Positions 8,574-17,347 of a stretch of DNA of 64,000 nt are shown piece after piece. Position 1 is the first letter of the stretch; each line of letters begins with the position of its first letter. The notes under the pieces are model-generated. The model did no database searches. It worked only from the letters and a program-made list of their open reading frames with translations, and was not told where the DNA came from. The stretch covers positions 62,001-126,000 of the forward strand of contig NZ_JACXZS010000001.1 of NCBI RefSeq assembly GCF_014779795.1, given 5' to 3'. The stretch is from Microbacterium helvum. GTDB taxonomy: Bacteria > Actinomycetota > Actinomycetes > Actinomycetales > Microbacteriaceae. The position numbers were made by a program, and so were the translations under genes.

Positions 8574-9188
8574 ATGGGGACCGGTTACAGCGCGATCTCT
8601 AGCTACTCCCGTGTCGAGATCATGCGGCTGCTGCAGGAGCGCCCGCAGCGGGCGATCCCCGAGCTCGCCCTGGCGACCGGCCTGCACGCGAACACGGTGC
8701 GCGAGCACGTGCAGCGTCTGATCGATGCCGGGTACGTGATCGCCGAGACCGAGCACCGCACGACGCGTGGCCGGCCGCGTGTGCTCTACTCCGCGGCCAC
8801 GGGCGACGACGACGCGTCGAGCCCGGTCGCGGTGCGCCGCGCCGAGGCGGCCGCGCGACGCGGCGATCTGCTGCGTCGGATCTACGGCTCGGAGACCTCC
8901 GCCGGTCCCGACCCGCTCAGCACCGAGGCGCTGCACCAGCTCGATGCTCTCGTCGACGATCTCGGCGACGCGGGCTTCGATCCCGTCGTCGACGAGCGCG
9001 AGCTCACGGTCGACCTCACCCCCTGCCCGCACGCGCCGTCGGGGGCTCAGCGCGGCGTGCTCTGCGGCGTCCACGTCGGGCTCATGGACAGCGTGCTCGC
9101 ACAGGCCGGTGGGCCGCTGCGCGTCGAGGGCATCGCGGCGTCGTGCGACCCGACCCAGTGCGTCGTCCAGCTGACGGCCACCGGCTGA
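8574..9188 (+). CDS. Winged-helix transcriptional regulator with SufR-like cysteine cluster
   Basis: DNA-binding regulator of 204 residues. Residues about 8-75 form an ArsR/DeoR-type winged helix (ELALATGLHANTVREHVQRL, followed by TTRGRPRVLYS). The C-terminal part has four cysteines spaced C-x12-C-x26-C-x4-C (TPCPHAP, VLCGVH, ASCDPTQC). This resembles the SufR group, in which cysteines hold an iron-sulfur cluster that senses iron or redox state; cluster binding here is inference. The start was chosen from the GATAAT box six bases upstream. It is convergent with fdhD, whose stop begins one base after this gene. Confidence 0.85.
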   Translation: MGTGYSAISSYSRVEIMRLLQERPQRAIPELALATGLHANTVREHVQRLIDAGYVIAETEHRTTRGRPRVLYSAATGDDDASSPVAVRRAEAAARRGDLLRRIYGSETSAGPDPLSTEALHQLDALVDDLGDAGFDPVVDERELTVDLTPCPHAPSGAQRGVLCGVHVGLMDSVLAQAGGPLRVEGIAASCDPTQCVVQLTATG

Positions 9189-9189
9189 G

Positions 9190-10113
9190 TCAGACGGTCA
9201 CGCGATCGGATCGTGCGTACAGATTCATCGACGCACCGCGCACGAAGCCCGCGAGCGTCAGCCCCGCCTGCGCGGCCAGCTCCACAGCGAGCGAGGAGGG
9301 CGCCGACACGGCGGACAGGACCGGGATTCCGGCCATGACGGCCTTCTGCACGAGCTCGAAGCTCGCACGGCCCGACACCTGCAGCACCGTGCCCGAGAGC
9401 GGCAGGCGTCCGTCCAGCACCGCCCACCCGACGACCTTGTCGACCGCGTTGTGGCGGCCCACGTCCTCTCGCAGCACGAGCAGCTCGCCGGTCGCGACGT
9501 CGAACAGCGCGGCGGCGTGCAGGCCGCCGGTCTTGTCGAAGGCCGCCTGACCGGCGCGCAGCCGGTCAGGCAGCGCCGCCAGCAGCGCGGCATCGACGGT
9601 CACGGGATCCGCCGACACGTCGTACTGCGACCGCTTCTCGATCGCCTCGATCGAGGCGGCACCGCACACGCCGCACGCGCTCGTGGTCGCGAAGGAGCGG
9701 GCGCGCTCGTGCGCCTTCGCGTCGAGGCCCGGGGCGAGCGCGACGTCGAGGACGTTGTACGTGTTCTCGGTCGCCGACGGGGACGAGGCGAGCGCCGGTG
9801 CGCCGAGCATCCTGAGGGGCGCAGGCGCAGGCGCAGGCACCGCAGCCGTCGGCGTCGTCGTGCCCGGCCCGCCGCAGTGGATGGCCGCGCGCACGTCGCC
9901 GCCCGAGGCGATAACCCCCTCCGACAGCAGGAGCCCGGCGGCGAGTTCGAGGTCATGACCGGGCGTGCGCATCGTGACGGTGAAGGGCTCGCCCGCGATG
10001 CGGATCTCCAGCGGCTCCTCGACGGCGACGGTGTCGGCGCGGCGGCGTACGGCGCCGCCTGCCTCGGTGAGCGCGATCCGCGTGACCGGGGTGCGGGTCG
10101 TGACGCGGCCCAT
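9190..10113 (-). CDS. fdhD: Formate dehydrogenase accessory sulfurtransferase FdhD
   Basis: Sulfur carrier that transfers sulfur from a cysteine desulfurase to the molybdenum cofactor of formate dehydrogenases (established for E. coli FdhD). The protein has 307 residues, with the essential CxxC in SACGVCGA, the conserved EPLEIRIAG segment near the N-terminus, and [12 protein letters not shown] and [11 protein letters not shown] motifs in the C-terminal half. It lies two bases downstream of moaA, so the two genes are coupled. The likely client in the window is the FdhF/YdeP-like oxidoreductase at 28824-31271. Confidence 0.95.
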   Translation of the reverse strand: MGRVTTRTPVTRIALTEAGGAVRRRADTVAVEEPLEIRIAGEPFTVTMRTPGHDLELAAGLLLSEGVIASGGDVRAAIHCGGPGTTTPTAAVPAPAPAPLRMLGAPALASSPSATENTYNVLDVALAPGLDAKAHERARSFATTSACGVCGAASIEAIEKRSQYDVSADPVTVDAALLAALPDRLRAGQAAFDKTGGLHAAALFDVATGELLVLREDVGRHNAVDKVVGWAVLDGRLPLSGTVLQVSGRASFELVQKAVMAGIPVLSAVSAPSSLAVELAAQAGLTLAGFVRGASMNLYARSDRVTV

Positions 10114-10114
10114 G

Positions 10115-11239
10115 TCAGCCGCCGATCGCGTTCATGCCGCGCGCCGGCTGCAGGAACGAGGGATCGTTGATGGCGTGACCGGGAAGTTTTCCGCGCACGC
10201 AGGAGCGCAGCATCCCGTCGATCTGTGAGGCGGTTCGCTCGTCGCCCCCGCGAAGGGCGGGCAGCAGGTCGTACTCGGTGGTCGAGAACAGGCAGTTGCG
10301 CAGCTGGCCGTCGGCGGTCAGGCGCAGCCGGTCGCAGTCGCCGCAGAACGGAGCGGTCACCGAGGCGATGACGCCCACCGTGTGCGGACCGCCGTCGAGC
10401 GTCCAGCGCGCGGCCGGAGCACCGCCGCGCCCGGGCACCGGTGTGAGCGTCCAGCGCGCGGCGAGCTTCTGCAGGATCTCGTCCTGCGTCACCATGCGGG
10501 CGCGGTCCCACGTGTGGCCGGCGTCGAGCGGCATCTGCTCGATGAACCGCATCTGCGCATCGTGCGCGACGGCGAACTCCACCAGGTCGACGAGCTCGTC
10601 GTCGTTGACGTCGCGCATCGCCACCGCGTTGAGCTTCAAGGGACGCAGAGTGGATGCCGCAGCCGCCGCGATCCCGTCCCGCACGTCATCGAGGCGGTCC
10701 CTGCGGGTCAGGTCGCGGAAGCGGTCGGGGCGCAGAGTGTCGATCGAGATGTTGAGCCGGTTCAGGCCCGCGTCGACGAGGCCCGGCAGCAGTTCTCGCA
10801 GCCGGATGCCGTTGGTCGTCATGGCGATGTCCACCGGGCGCCCGTCGGGACCGGTGATGGCCGCGAGCCGGCGGACGATCTCGACGATGTCGGTGCGCAG
10901 CAGCGGCTCGCCGCCCGTGAGCCGGAAGGTCGTGATGCCGTCGGCGGCCGCCACCCGGGCGACCCGCTCGATCTCGTCGAGCGTGAGGATGCTGGTCTTC
11001 GCGAGCCACTCGTTGCCCTGCTCGGGCATGCAGTACGTGCAGCGCAGCGAGCACCGGTCCGTCAATGAGATCCGCAGATCCCGGTGCACGCGGCCGTGAG
11101 TGTCGACGAGCGGATCCCCCACTCGCTGATCCTCCGGCCGGGCTCCCTCGGCGGGGCCGGCCACCATGGCCGCCGGCATCCCTCGCCCGATCGTGACGGG
11201 GATCGCGCTCACGCGCGCCGCCCCGATCGCCCCGTCCAC
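10115..11239 (-). CDS. moaA: GTP 3',8-cyclase MoaA
   Basis: Radical SAM enzyme that starts molybdenum cofactor synthesis by rearranging GTP. The N-terminal cluster motif CSLRCTYC (residues 63-70 of the longest form) binds the SAM-coordinating 4Fe-4S cluster; the second cluster cysteines are in [11 protein letters not shown] and the following RNCLF. The conserved Gly-Gly end (NAIGG) is intact. The GTG at 11239 gives 374 residues with an N-terminal extension of about 30 residues beyond usual homologues; internal ATG codons at residues 21 and 25 are alternative starts. It is followed directly by fdhD. Confidence 0.95.
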   Translation of the reverse strand: MDGAIGAARVSAIPVTIGRGMPAAMVAGPAEGARPEDQRVGDPLVDTHGRVHRDLRISLTDRCSLRCTYCMPEQGNEWLAKTSILTLDEIERVARVAAADGITTFRLTGGEPLLRTDIVEIVRRLAAITGPDGRPVDIAMTTNGIRLRELLPGLVDAGLNRLNISIDTLRPDRFRDLTRRDRLDDVRDGIAAAAASTLRPLKLNAVAMRDVNDDELVDLVEFAVAHDAQMRFIEQMPLDAGHTWDRARMVTQDEILQKLAARWTLTPVPGRGGAPAARWTLDGGPHTVGVIASVTAPFCGDCDRLRLTADGQLRNCLFSTTEYDLLPALRGGDERTASQIDGMLRSCVRGKLPGHAINDPSFLQPARGMNAIGG

Positions 11240-11377
11240 ACCGCCATGGTTCGAGGGTAGCCGCGCCGCGGAGGGATGGCGCGAGCGGGTGGATTATTCA
11301 CGGCGAGGTGACCGGCGCGGCGGGGCGAACACTGGGAAGGTGGAGGCGCACGGTTCCGCTCCGTCAGGGGACTCCCG

Positions 11378-11392
11378 TGTGGTCTGACCACA
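11378..11392. promoter_or_regulatory. Candidate operator: perfect 7-1-7 palindrome upstream of cydABDC
   Basis: TGTGGTC-T-GACCACA lies just upstream of the likely cyd -10 box. Its core TGGTCTGACCA fits the TNGTNNNACNA pattern of FadR/LldR-type GntR regulators. Its position suggests it controls the bd oxidase operon; the regulator is not identifiable in the window. Confidence 0.55.
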
Positions 11393-11395
11393 TGC

Positions 11396-11401
11396 TACGG
11401 T
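11396..11401 (+). promoter_or_regulatory. Candidate -10 box of the cydABDC promoter
   Basis: TACGGT is placed three bases after the palindrome; it implies a leader of about 28 bases carrying a GGAG ribosome binding site at 11425-11428. No clear -35 hexamer is visible. Confidence 0.4.
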
Positions 11402-11435
11402 GGTCGCAACAGTCCGGATCGATCGGAGAACCCTC

Positions 11436-12890
11436 GTGGATCTGCTGGACCCCCTGCTGCTGGCGCGCTGGCAGTTCGGCCTCACGACGCTCTATCACTT
11501 CCTGTTCGTCCCGCTGACGCTCGGCATGGCGCTGACGGTCGCGATCTTCCAGACCGCGTGGTTCCGCACCGGCAAGCTCAAGTGGCTGCATCTGACCCGG
11601 TTCTTCGGCAAGGTGTTCCTGATCAACTTCGCCATGGGCGTGGTCACGGGCATCGTGCAGGAGTTCCAGTTCGGCATGAACTGGTCGGCGTACTCCCGGT
11701 TCGTCGGCGACGTCTTCGGCGCCCCGCTGGCGTTCGAGGGCCTCATGGCCTTCTTCTTCGAGGCGACGTTCATCGGCCTGTGGATCTTCGGGTGGGACAA
11801 GCTGCCCAAGGCGCTGCATCTCGCGAGCATCTGGATCGCGACGATCGGCGCGTGGTTCTCTGCCTACTTCATCCTCGCGGCCAACGCGTTCATGCAGAAC
11901 CCCGTCGGCTTCACCATGGCCGAGGACGGCTCGCGCGCCGAGATGACCGACTTCTTCGCGGTGCTCACCAACCCGGTCGCGCTCGCCGCTCTCCCCCACA
12001 CGCTCTTCGCCGCCTTCATGATGACCGCCGGCGTGATCATCTCGATCTCGGCCTGGCACCTGCTGCGCAAGCAGAACGTCGAGATGATGCGCTCCTCGCT
12101 GCGCTACGGACTGTGGGGCATGATCGTCGCCTTCGCCGGCGTCGCCGTCTCGGGCGACCAGCTGAGCCTCGTGATGGTGGCGACGCAGCCGATGAAGATG
12201 GCGGCCGCCGAGGCGACCTTCGACACCGTCTGCGGCGCCGACGCCTCGTTCTCGATCTTCACGCTGGGCACGCCCGACGGCACGAGCGAGCTGTTCTCGA
12301 TCCGCGTGCCGTACCTGCTGTCACTGCTGTCGACGCATTCGCTCGACGGCTGCGTCGAGGGCATCAACGACCTCAACCACCTGTACACGACCGAGATGTT
12401 CCCGCAGTTCGCCGACCAGGTCGACGGCAACTTCGCCCCGATCCTGTGGGTCACCTACTGGGCGTTCCGCTGGATGATCGGTCTCGGCGGCATCGCCGCG
12501 CTCGTCGCGGTGGTGGGCCTGTGGCTCACCCGCAAGAAGGCCAAGCGCGAAGTCCCCGCGTGGGCGTGGCGCCTCGCGATCTGGGCCTGGCCGGCATCGC
12601 TGTTCGCGATCCTGGTCGGCTGGGTCTTCACCGAGATGGGCCGTCAGCCCTGGATCGTGTTCAGCCTCATGCTCACGGAGGACGGCGTCTCACCCTCGGT
12701 GCCGGGGTGGACCGTGCTGATCTCGCTCATCGCCTTCACGGCCATCTACGCCGCCCTCGCGATCGTCGAGATCGGGCTCATCATCCGGACCGGCAAGAAA
12801 GGCCCCGAGCCCCTGCCCGACCCCGATGCCCCCGTCGACCCCGACCGTGACGAAGCCGCGGACGCCGGCATCCGCACGACGGTGTACTAG
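11436..12890 (+). CDS. cydA: Cytochrome bd ubiquinol oxidase subunit I CydA
   Basis: Catalytic membrane subunit of the bd oxidase (484 residues), which oxidises quinol and reduces oxygen with high affinity. The heme b595 ligand His is in LYHFLFV near residue 21, the heme b558 His in ALPHTLFAAFM, and the family motif MGRQPWIVF is present in the C-terminal half. The Q-loop is of the short type. The GTG at 11436 was chosen because GGAG lies seven bases upstream and the homologous N-terminus begins here. It heads cydA-cydB-cydD-cydC. Confidence 0.97.
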   Translation: MDLLDPLLLARWQFGLTTLYHFLFVPLTLGMALTVAIFQTAWFRTGKLKWLHLTRFFGKVFLINFAMGVVTGIVQEFQFGMNWSAYSRFVGDVFGAPLAFEGLMAFFFEATFIGLWIFGWDKLPKALHLASIWIATIGAWFSAYFILAANAFMQNPVGFTMAEDGSRAEMTDFFAVLTNPVALAALPHTLFAAFMMTAGVIISISAWHLLRKQNVEMMRSSLRYGLWGMIVAFAGVAVSGDQLSLVMVATQPMKMAAAEATFDTVCGADASFSIFTLGTPDGTSELFSIRVPYLLSLLSTHSLDGCVEGINDLNHLYTTEMFPQFADQVDGNFAPILWVTYWAFRWMIGLGGIAALVAVVGLWLTRKKAKREVPAWAWRLAIWAWPASLFAILVGWVFTEMGRQPWIVFSLMLTEDGVSPSVPGWTVLISLIAFTAIYAALAIVEIGLIIRTGKKGPEPLPDPDAPVDPDRDEAADAGIRTTVY

Positions 12891-12899
12891 GAGATCGAA

Positions 12900-13934
12900 A
12901 TGGACCTCGCCTTCCTCTGGTTCTGGATCGTCGGCTTCCTGTTCGTCGGCTACTTCGTGCTCGACGGCTTCGACTTCGGCGTCGGCATGTCGCTGCCCTT
13001 CCTCGGCAAGAACGACGTCAGCCGCCGCCAGGTCATCAACACCATCGGCCCGGTGTGGGACCTCAACGAGACCTGGGTCATCGTCGCCGGCGCGTGCCTG
13101 TTCGCCGCGTTCCCGGAGTGGTACGCGACCCTGTTCAGCGGGTTCTACCTCGCGCTGCTGTTGATCCTGCTGGCGCTCATCCTGCGCGGCGTCTCGTTCG
13201 AGTACCGCCACCAGCGCGACTCGCTGCGGTGGAAGCGCGGCTTCGACACGATGATCGTCGTCGGCTCGGCGGTGCCGGCGTTCCTGTGGGGCGTGGCGGT
13301 CGCCAACATCGTGCAGGGCGTGCCGATCGACGCGTCGCACGAGTTCACGGGGTCGCTGCTGACGCTGCTCAACCCGTACGGGCTGCTCGGCGGCCTCACG
13401 ACGCTGCTGCTGTTCTTCACCCACGGCGTGTACTTCGTCGCGCTGAAGACCGACGGGCAGGTCGCGGTCGATGCGCGCAGGCTCGCCGGCCGCGCCGGTC
13501 TTCTCACGATCGTGGTCGCTGCGGCGTTCCTCGTGTGGACCGTCGTCATGGCGTTCTCGCAGGGCCGCGACTTCGCGCTCGTCACGGCGATCCTGTCGGC
13601 CGTGGCGGCGGTGCTGCTCATCGCCTCGTGGATCTCGAACGCCCGCAGCCGCGAAGGCTGGGCCTTCGGTTTCGGCGCGGTGACGATCGTGACCGCGGTG
13701 CTGGCCGTGTGGTTCGCGCTGTTCCCGTACGTGATGCCGTCGACGACCGACCCGGCCTACAGCCTCACGATCGAGAACGCATCGAGCACGGATTACACGC
13801 TGACGATCATGTCGTGGGCGGCGCTCATCTTCCTGCCCCTCGTGCTGGCGTATCAGGGCTGGACGTACTGGGTGTTCCGCAAGCGCGTCACGCGTTCGCA
13901 CATCGAGGCCGCCGCCGCGGCCCCCGCGCACTGA
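12900..13934 (+). CDS. cydB: Cytochrome bd ubiquinol oxidase subunit II CydB
   Basis: Second membrane subunit of the bd oxidase, 344 residues with about nine spans. The N-terminal signature LDGFDFGVGMSLPFLG and the segment GPVWDLNETWVIVAG are diagnostic of CydB, as is RGVSFEYRHQ. It starts nine bases after cydA with a GGAG at 12890-12893, and forms the functional pair with it. Confidence 0.97.
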   Translation: MDLAFLWFWIVGFLFVGYFVLDGFDFGVGMSLPFLGKNDVSRRQVINTIGPVWDLNETWVIVAGACLFAAFPEWYATLFSGFYLALLLILLALILRGVSFEYRHQRDSLRWKRGFDTMIVVGSAVPAFLWGVAVANIVQGVPIDASHEFTGSLLTLLNPYGLLGGLTTLLLFFTHGVYFVALKTDGQVAVDARRLAGRAGLLTIVVAAAFLVWTVVMAFSQGRDFALVTAILSAVAAVLLIASWISNARSREGWAFGFGAVTIVTAVLAVWFALFPYVMPSTTDPAYSLTIENASSTDYTLTIMSWAALIFLPLVLAYQGWTYWVFRKRVTRSHIEAAAAAPAH

Positions 13935-13944
13935 CCGCGGCACG

Positions 13945-15648
13945 ATGGAGGAGGACGACCGAGAGGACCCGGCACGCGCGTCGGTGAAGCCGGTCGACCC
14001 GCGCCTGCTGCGGTACGCGAGCGCGTCGCGCGGGTTCTTCGTCGCGATCGCGCTGATCGCGCTCGCGCAGACCGCCGTGATCGTCGCGTTCGCGTGGCTG
14101 CTCACGTCGGCGATCACCTCGGCGATCGACGGGATGCCGCCCGCCGGGCTCGCTCCGGCACTGGGGTGGCTGGCGGCCGTGATCGCGGCGCGTGCGCTGC
14201 TGCTGTGGGCGCGCGAGGCGGTCGCCTCGCGCGCGGCGGCCCGGGTGCAGACGCAGCTGCGGGAAGCGCTGATCGCGGCGGTCGGGACGCTCGGCCCGGA
14301 ATGGCTCGCCGGCCGCAGCTCTGCCGCCCTTGCGATCACCGCCGGGCGCGGTCTCGATGCGCTCGAGGCGTACTTCGGCCGCTATCTGCCGCAGCTCGTG
14401 CAGACCGTCGTGGCCACGCCGCTCATCCTCGCGGTGATGTGGTGGCAGGACTGGATCTCGGGACTCACCGTGCTGCTGACGCTCCCCCTGATCCCGATCT
14501 TCATGGTGCTGATCGGCCTGGCGACGCGCGCGGTCCAGCAGCGTCAATGGCGGACGCTGCAGCACCTCGCGTCCCGGTTCAGCGATACCGTCCAGGGTCT
14601 GTCGACGCTCAAGGTGTTCGGCCGTCAGCACCGGGCAGCGGCATCCGTCGCGCGCGTCACCGACGAGTACCGCCGCGAGACGATGCGCGTGCTGCGGGTG
14701 TCGTTCCTGTCGGGCTTCGCCCTGGAGTTCCTCGCATCGATCTCGGTGGCGATCGTCGCCGTGTCGATCGGGTTCCGTCTCATCGACGGCGCGCTCACCC
14801 TCGCCGTCGGGCTGTTCGTGCTGCTGCTCGCCCCCGAGGCCTATCTGCCGCTGCGACAGGTGGGCGTGCAGTTCCACGCCGCCGCCGAGGGCGTCGCGGC
14901 GACCGACGACGTGTTCGACGTGCTCGACGCCGCCCGCGCCTCGGCAGGGTCCGCGACCGGACACTCGGTTCTCCCTGCTCCCCGGGTCTCCGAGGGGGGC
15001 GCCCTCGTCGTCCGCGATCTGCGCGTGCACCGCGGCGAGGGGATGCTGCCGCCTGTCGCCTTCTCGGCCGCCCCGGGCACCGTCACGCTGATCGAGGGGC
15101 CGAGCGGCGCGGGCAAGTCCAGCGTGTTCGCCGCGCTGCGCGGCGCTGCGACGTTCGACGGCGGCACGGAGTACGCAGGCGCGGACGTGCGCACGCTGCC
15201 GGCGTCGTCGTGGCTCGCGTGGGCCGGCCAGCAGCCCGGTCTGCTCGCCGGCAGCATCGCGGCCAACGTCGCGCTCGGCGATCCCGCGCCGGACGCCGGC
15301 CTCGTGCGCCGTGCGCTCGACCTCGCGTGCGCGGACTCCCTCGATCCGGCGCTCGAACTCGGCGTTCAGGGCGCCGGCCTGTCGGGTGGTCAGGCGCAGC
15401 GCGTCGCCGTCGCCCGTGCGTTCTACCGGTACCTGCGCGGCGGGGCCGCCGTGATCGCGCTCGACGAACCCAGCTCGGCGCTCGACCTCGACACCGAGGC
15501 GCGGCTGTGGCAGGGCGTCCGCGCGCTCGCCGACGACGGCGCCGTCGTGCTGCTCATCTCGCACCGCCCGTCGGCCCGCGCCGTCGCGGACGCCGTCGTG
15601 CGGCTGGCCGTTCGACAAGCTCAGGGACCGGGCATGGTGCGGGCATGA
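13945..15648 (+). CDS. cydD: ABC transporter CydD (bd oxidase assembly)
   Basis: Fused membrane-ATPase half-transporter, 567 residues, that with CydC exports cysteine/glutathione and is required for bd oxidase assembly (established for E. coli). Six-span membrane domain about residues 25-330, then an ATPase domain with Walker A GPSGAGKSS, signature LSGGQAQRVAV and Walker B VIALDEPSSALD. A GTG 39 bases downstream of the ATG is an alternative start. The last residues (RQAQGPG) are encoded by a REP-like motif, which appears to have replaced the natural C-terminus. It overlaps cydC by four bases. Confidence 0.95.
   Translation: MEEDDREDPARASVKPVDPRLLRYASASRGFFVAIALIALAQTAVIVAFAWLLTSAITSAIDGMPPAGLAPALGWLAAVIAARALLLWAREAVASRAAARVQTQLREALIAAVGTLGPEWLAGRSSAALAITAGRGLDALEAYFGRYLPQLVQTVVATPLILAVMWWQDWISGLTVLLTLPLIPIFMVLIGLATRAVQQRQWRTLQHLASRFSDTVQGLSTLKVFGRQHRAAASVARVTDEYRRETMRVLRVSFLSGFALEFLASISVAIVAVSIGFRLIDGALTLAVGLFVLLLAPEAYLPLRQVGVQFHAAAEGVAATDDVFDVLDAARASAGSATGHSVLPAPRVSEGGALVVRDLRVHRGEGMLPPVAFSAAPGTVTLIEGPSGAGKSSVFAALRGAATFDGGTEYAGADVRTLPASSWLAWAGQQPGLLAGSIAANVALGDPAPDAGLVRRALDLACADSLDPALELGVQGAGLSGGQAQRVAVARAFYRYLRGGAAVIALDEPSSALDLDTEARLWQGVRALADDGAVVLLISHRPSARAVADAVVRLAVRQAQGPGMVRA
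15609..15632. repeat. REP-like motif forming the cydD 3' end
   Basis: The stretch TTCGACAAGCTCAGGGACC (15611-15629) matches a short dispersed repeat motif I recognise from many Microbacteriaceae genomes. Here a single copy lies within the last 15 codons of cydD. Dispersion in this genome cannot be shown from the window. Confidence 0.55.
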
Positions 15649-17318
15649 CGACGACGAACGAGGTGCTGCGCGGGGCCATGCCGCCGGCGCGGAGATTCTG
15701 GTGGGCTCTCGCCGCCGGCTTCGCGTCCGAGGCGTCGGCGGTCGCGCTACTCACGGTGAGCGCGTGGCTCATCGTGCGGGCGAGCGAGCAGCCTCCCGTC
15801 CTGTACCTGTCGGCGGCGGTCGTGGGCGTGCGGTTCTTCGCGATCTCGCGAGCCGCGTTCCGGTACCTCGAACGGCTCACCGGCCACGACGCGGCGCTGC
15901 GGCAGCTGGCCTCGACGCGTTCCGACCTGGTGCGCCGGCTCATCCCCCTGGCACCCGACGGCCTCGCGCGCACCCGGCGCGGCTCGATGCTGGGCGCGCT
16001 CGTCGACGATGTGGACGAGCTGCAGAACCTGCCGCTGCGGGTCGTGCAGCCGCTCGCTTCCTCCGCGCTCGTCGCCGTCGGAGCCGTCGTGCTCGTCGCG
16101 TTCGTGTGGTGGCCCGCCGCGGTGACGCTGCTGGCGTGCCTGGCGGTCGCCGCCGCCGTCGCGACGCTGTGGGGGTGGGCGTCGGGTGGCCGCGCCGAGC
16201 GCGCGATCGCCCCGCTGCGAGCCGATCTCGCCGACGCGGTGGTCGATCACCTCGGCAGCCTCGACGTGCTGATCGCGTACGGGGCAGAAGCGCGCAGCCG
16301 CGACCGCATCGCTCACGCCGACGCGGCGCTGCGACGCGCGCTCGTGCGCCGCGCCGGCGCGCAGACCGCGACCGCCGCGCTCGTGTCGCTGCTGGCAGGC
16401 GCCGCCTCGATCGCCGCCGTGCTGGTCGCTGCGCCCGCAACGGCTTCCGGCGCGCTCACGGGCCCGGCGCTCGCGGTCGTCGTGCTGGTGCCGATGGCGG
16501 TGTTCGAGGTGTTCTCGTCGGTGCCTCTCGCGGCGTCCGCGTGGCGCCAGGTGCGTGCGTCGGCGGAGCGGATCGCGGATGCCGTTCCCTCGGCGGTCCC
16601 CGTCGAGATCCCCCGGGAGGCGCCCGCGGCGGCCGGCGAGAGCGTCGCTCCGCCGCTCGGCGAGGGGATCCGGCTGCGGGCCGCCGACGTGCGATGGCCC
16701 GGCACGACCGCGGCAGCCCTCCATGACGTCGACTTCGCCGTGCGGCCGGGCGAGCGCGTGCTCGTCGTCGGATCGAGCGGCGCGGGCAAGACCACGCTGG
16801 CGCACGCGCTGGTGCGCTTCCTCGAGACCGACGGCGTCTACGAGCTCGGCGGCAGGTCGGTGCACGATCTCTCGCCCGACGACGTGCGGCAGACGGTCGG
16901 CCTGTGCGAGCAGCATCCGATGCTCTTCGATGAGGACATCCGGCAGAACCTGCTCTTCGCCCGCGACACGTCGACGGATGCGGAGCTCGAGGACGCGTTG
17001 CGGCGCGTCGGCCTCGACGAGTGGGTGCGCGCGCGCGGCGGACTCGACGCGCGCGTCGGCGAGCGCGGCGCGCTGGTGTCGGGCGGGCAGGCGCAGCGCC
17101 TCGCGCTCGCACGCGCGCTGCTGCGCGGGTTCCCGGTGCTCGTGCTCGACGAGCCGACGGCGGGAGTCGACCCCGAAGCCTCCGACCGGCTGCTGACCGA
17201 CCTGCTCGGCGCCGTGCCCGACGACCGCGCGGTCGTGCTGATCTCGCACATCCTCGTCCCCGACGGTCTCATCGACCGCGTCGTGCGGATCCACGACGGG
17301 CGCGTGATCAGCGCATGA
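15645..17318 (+). CDS. cydC: ABC transporter CydC (bd oxidase assembly)
   Basis: Partner half-transporter of CydD, 557 residues. The membrane domain (about 20-320, with RFFAISRAAFRYLERLTGHDA typical of CydC) is followed by an ATPase with Walker A GSSGAGKTTL, signature VSGGQAQRLAL and Walker B VLVLDEPTAGVD. The start at 15645 overlaps the cydD stop (ATGA), which fixes the N-terminus; a longer open frame upstream runs through cydD and is a shadow. It is the last gene of the operon. No hairpin terminator is seen before the next promoter. Confidence 0.95.
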   Translation: MTTTNEVLRGAMPPARRFWWALAAGFASEASAVALLTVSAWLIVRASEQPPVLYLSAAVVGVRFFAISRAAFRYLERLTGHDAALRQLASTRSDLVRRLIPLAPDGLARTRRGSMLGALVDDVDELQNLPLRVVQPLASSALVAVGAVVLVAFVWWPAAVTLLACLAVAAAVATLWGWASGGRAERAIAPLRADLADAVVDHLGSLDVLIAYGAEARSRDRIAHADAALRRALVRRAGAQTATAALVSLLAGAASIAAVLVAAPATASGALTGPALAVVVLVPMAVFEVFSSVPLAASAWRQVRASAERIADAVPSAVPVEIPREAPAAAGESVAPPLGEGIRLRAADVRWPGTTAAALHDVDFAVRPGERVLVVGSSGAGKTTLAHALVRFLETDGVYELGGRSVHDLSPDDVRQTVGLCEQHPMLFDEDIRQNLLFARDTSTDAELEDALRRVGLDEWVRARGGLDARVGERGALVSGGQAQRLALARALLRGFPVLVLDEPTAGVDPEASDRLLTDLLGAVPDDRAVVLISHILVPDGLIDRVVRIHDGRVISA

Positions 17319-17335
17319 CTGCGTCGACCCCGGCC

Positions 17336-17341
17336 TAGGCT
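17336..17341 (+). promoter_or_regulatory. -10 box of a probable leaderless promoter
   Basis: TAGGCT lies six bases before the GTG at 17348. Confidence 0.45.
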
Positions 17342-17347
17342 CGGACC

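Noticed and set aside
12690..14339. 549-residue open frame on the minus strand
   Set aside because: Antisense to cydA-cydB-cydD; no recognisable motif, and the cyd genes are certain.
14094..15644. N-terminal extension of cydC by about 500 residues
   Set aside because: This part lies entirely over cydD in another frame. The true start at 15645 overlaps the cydD stop and matches the family N-terminus.
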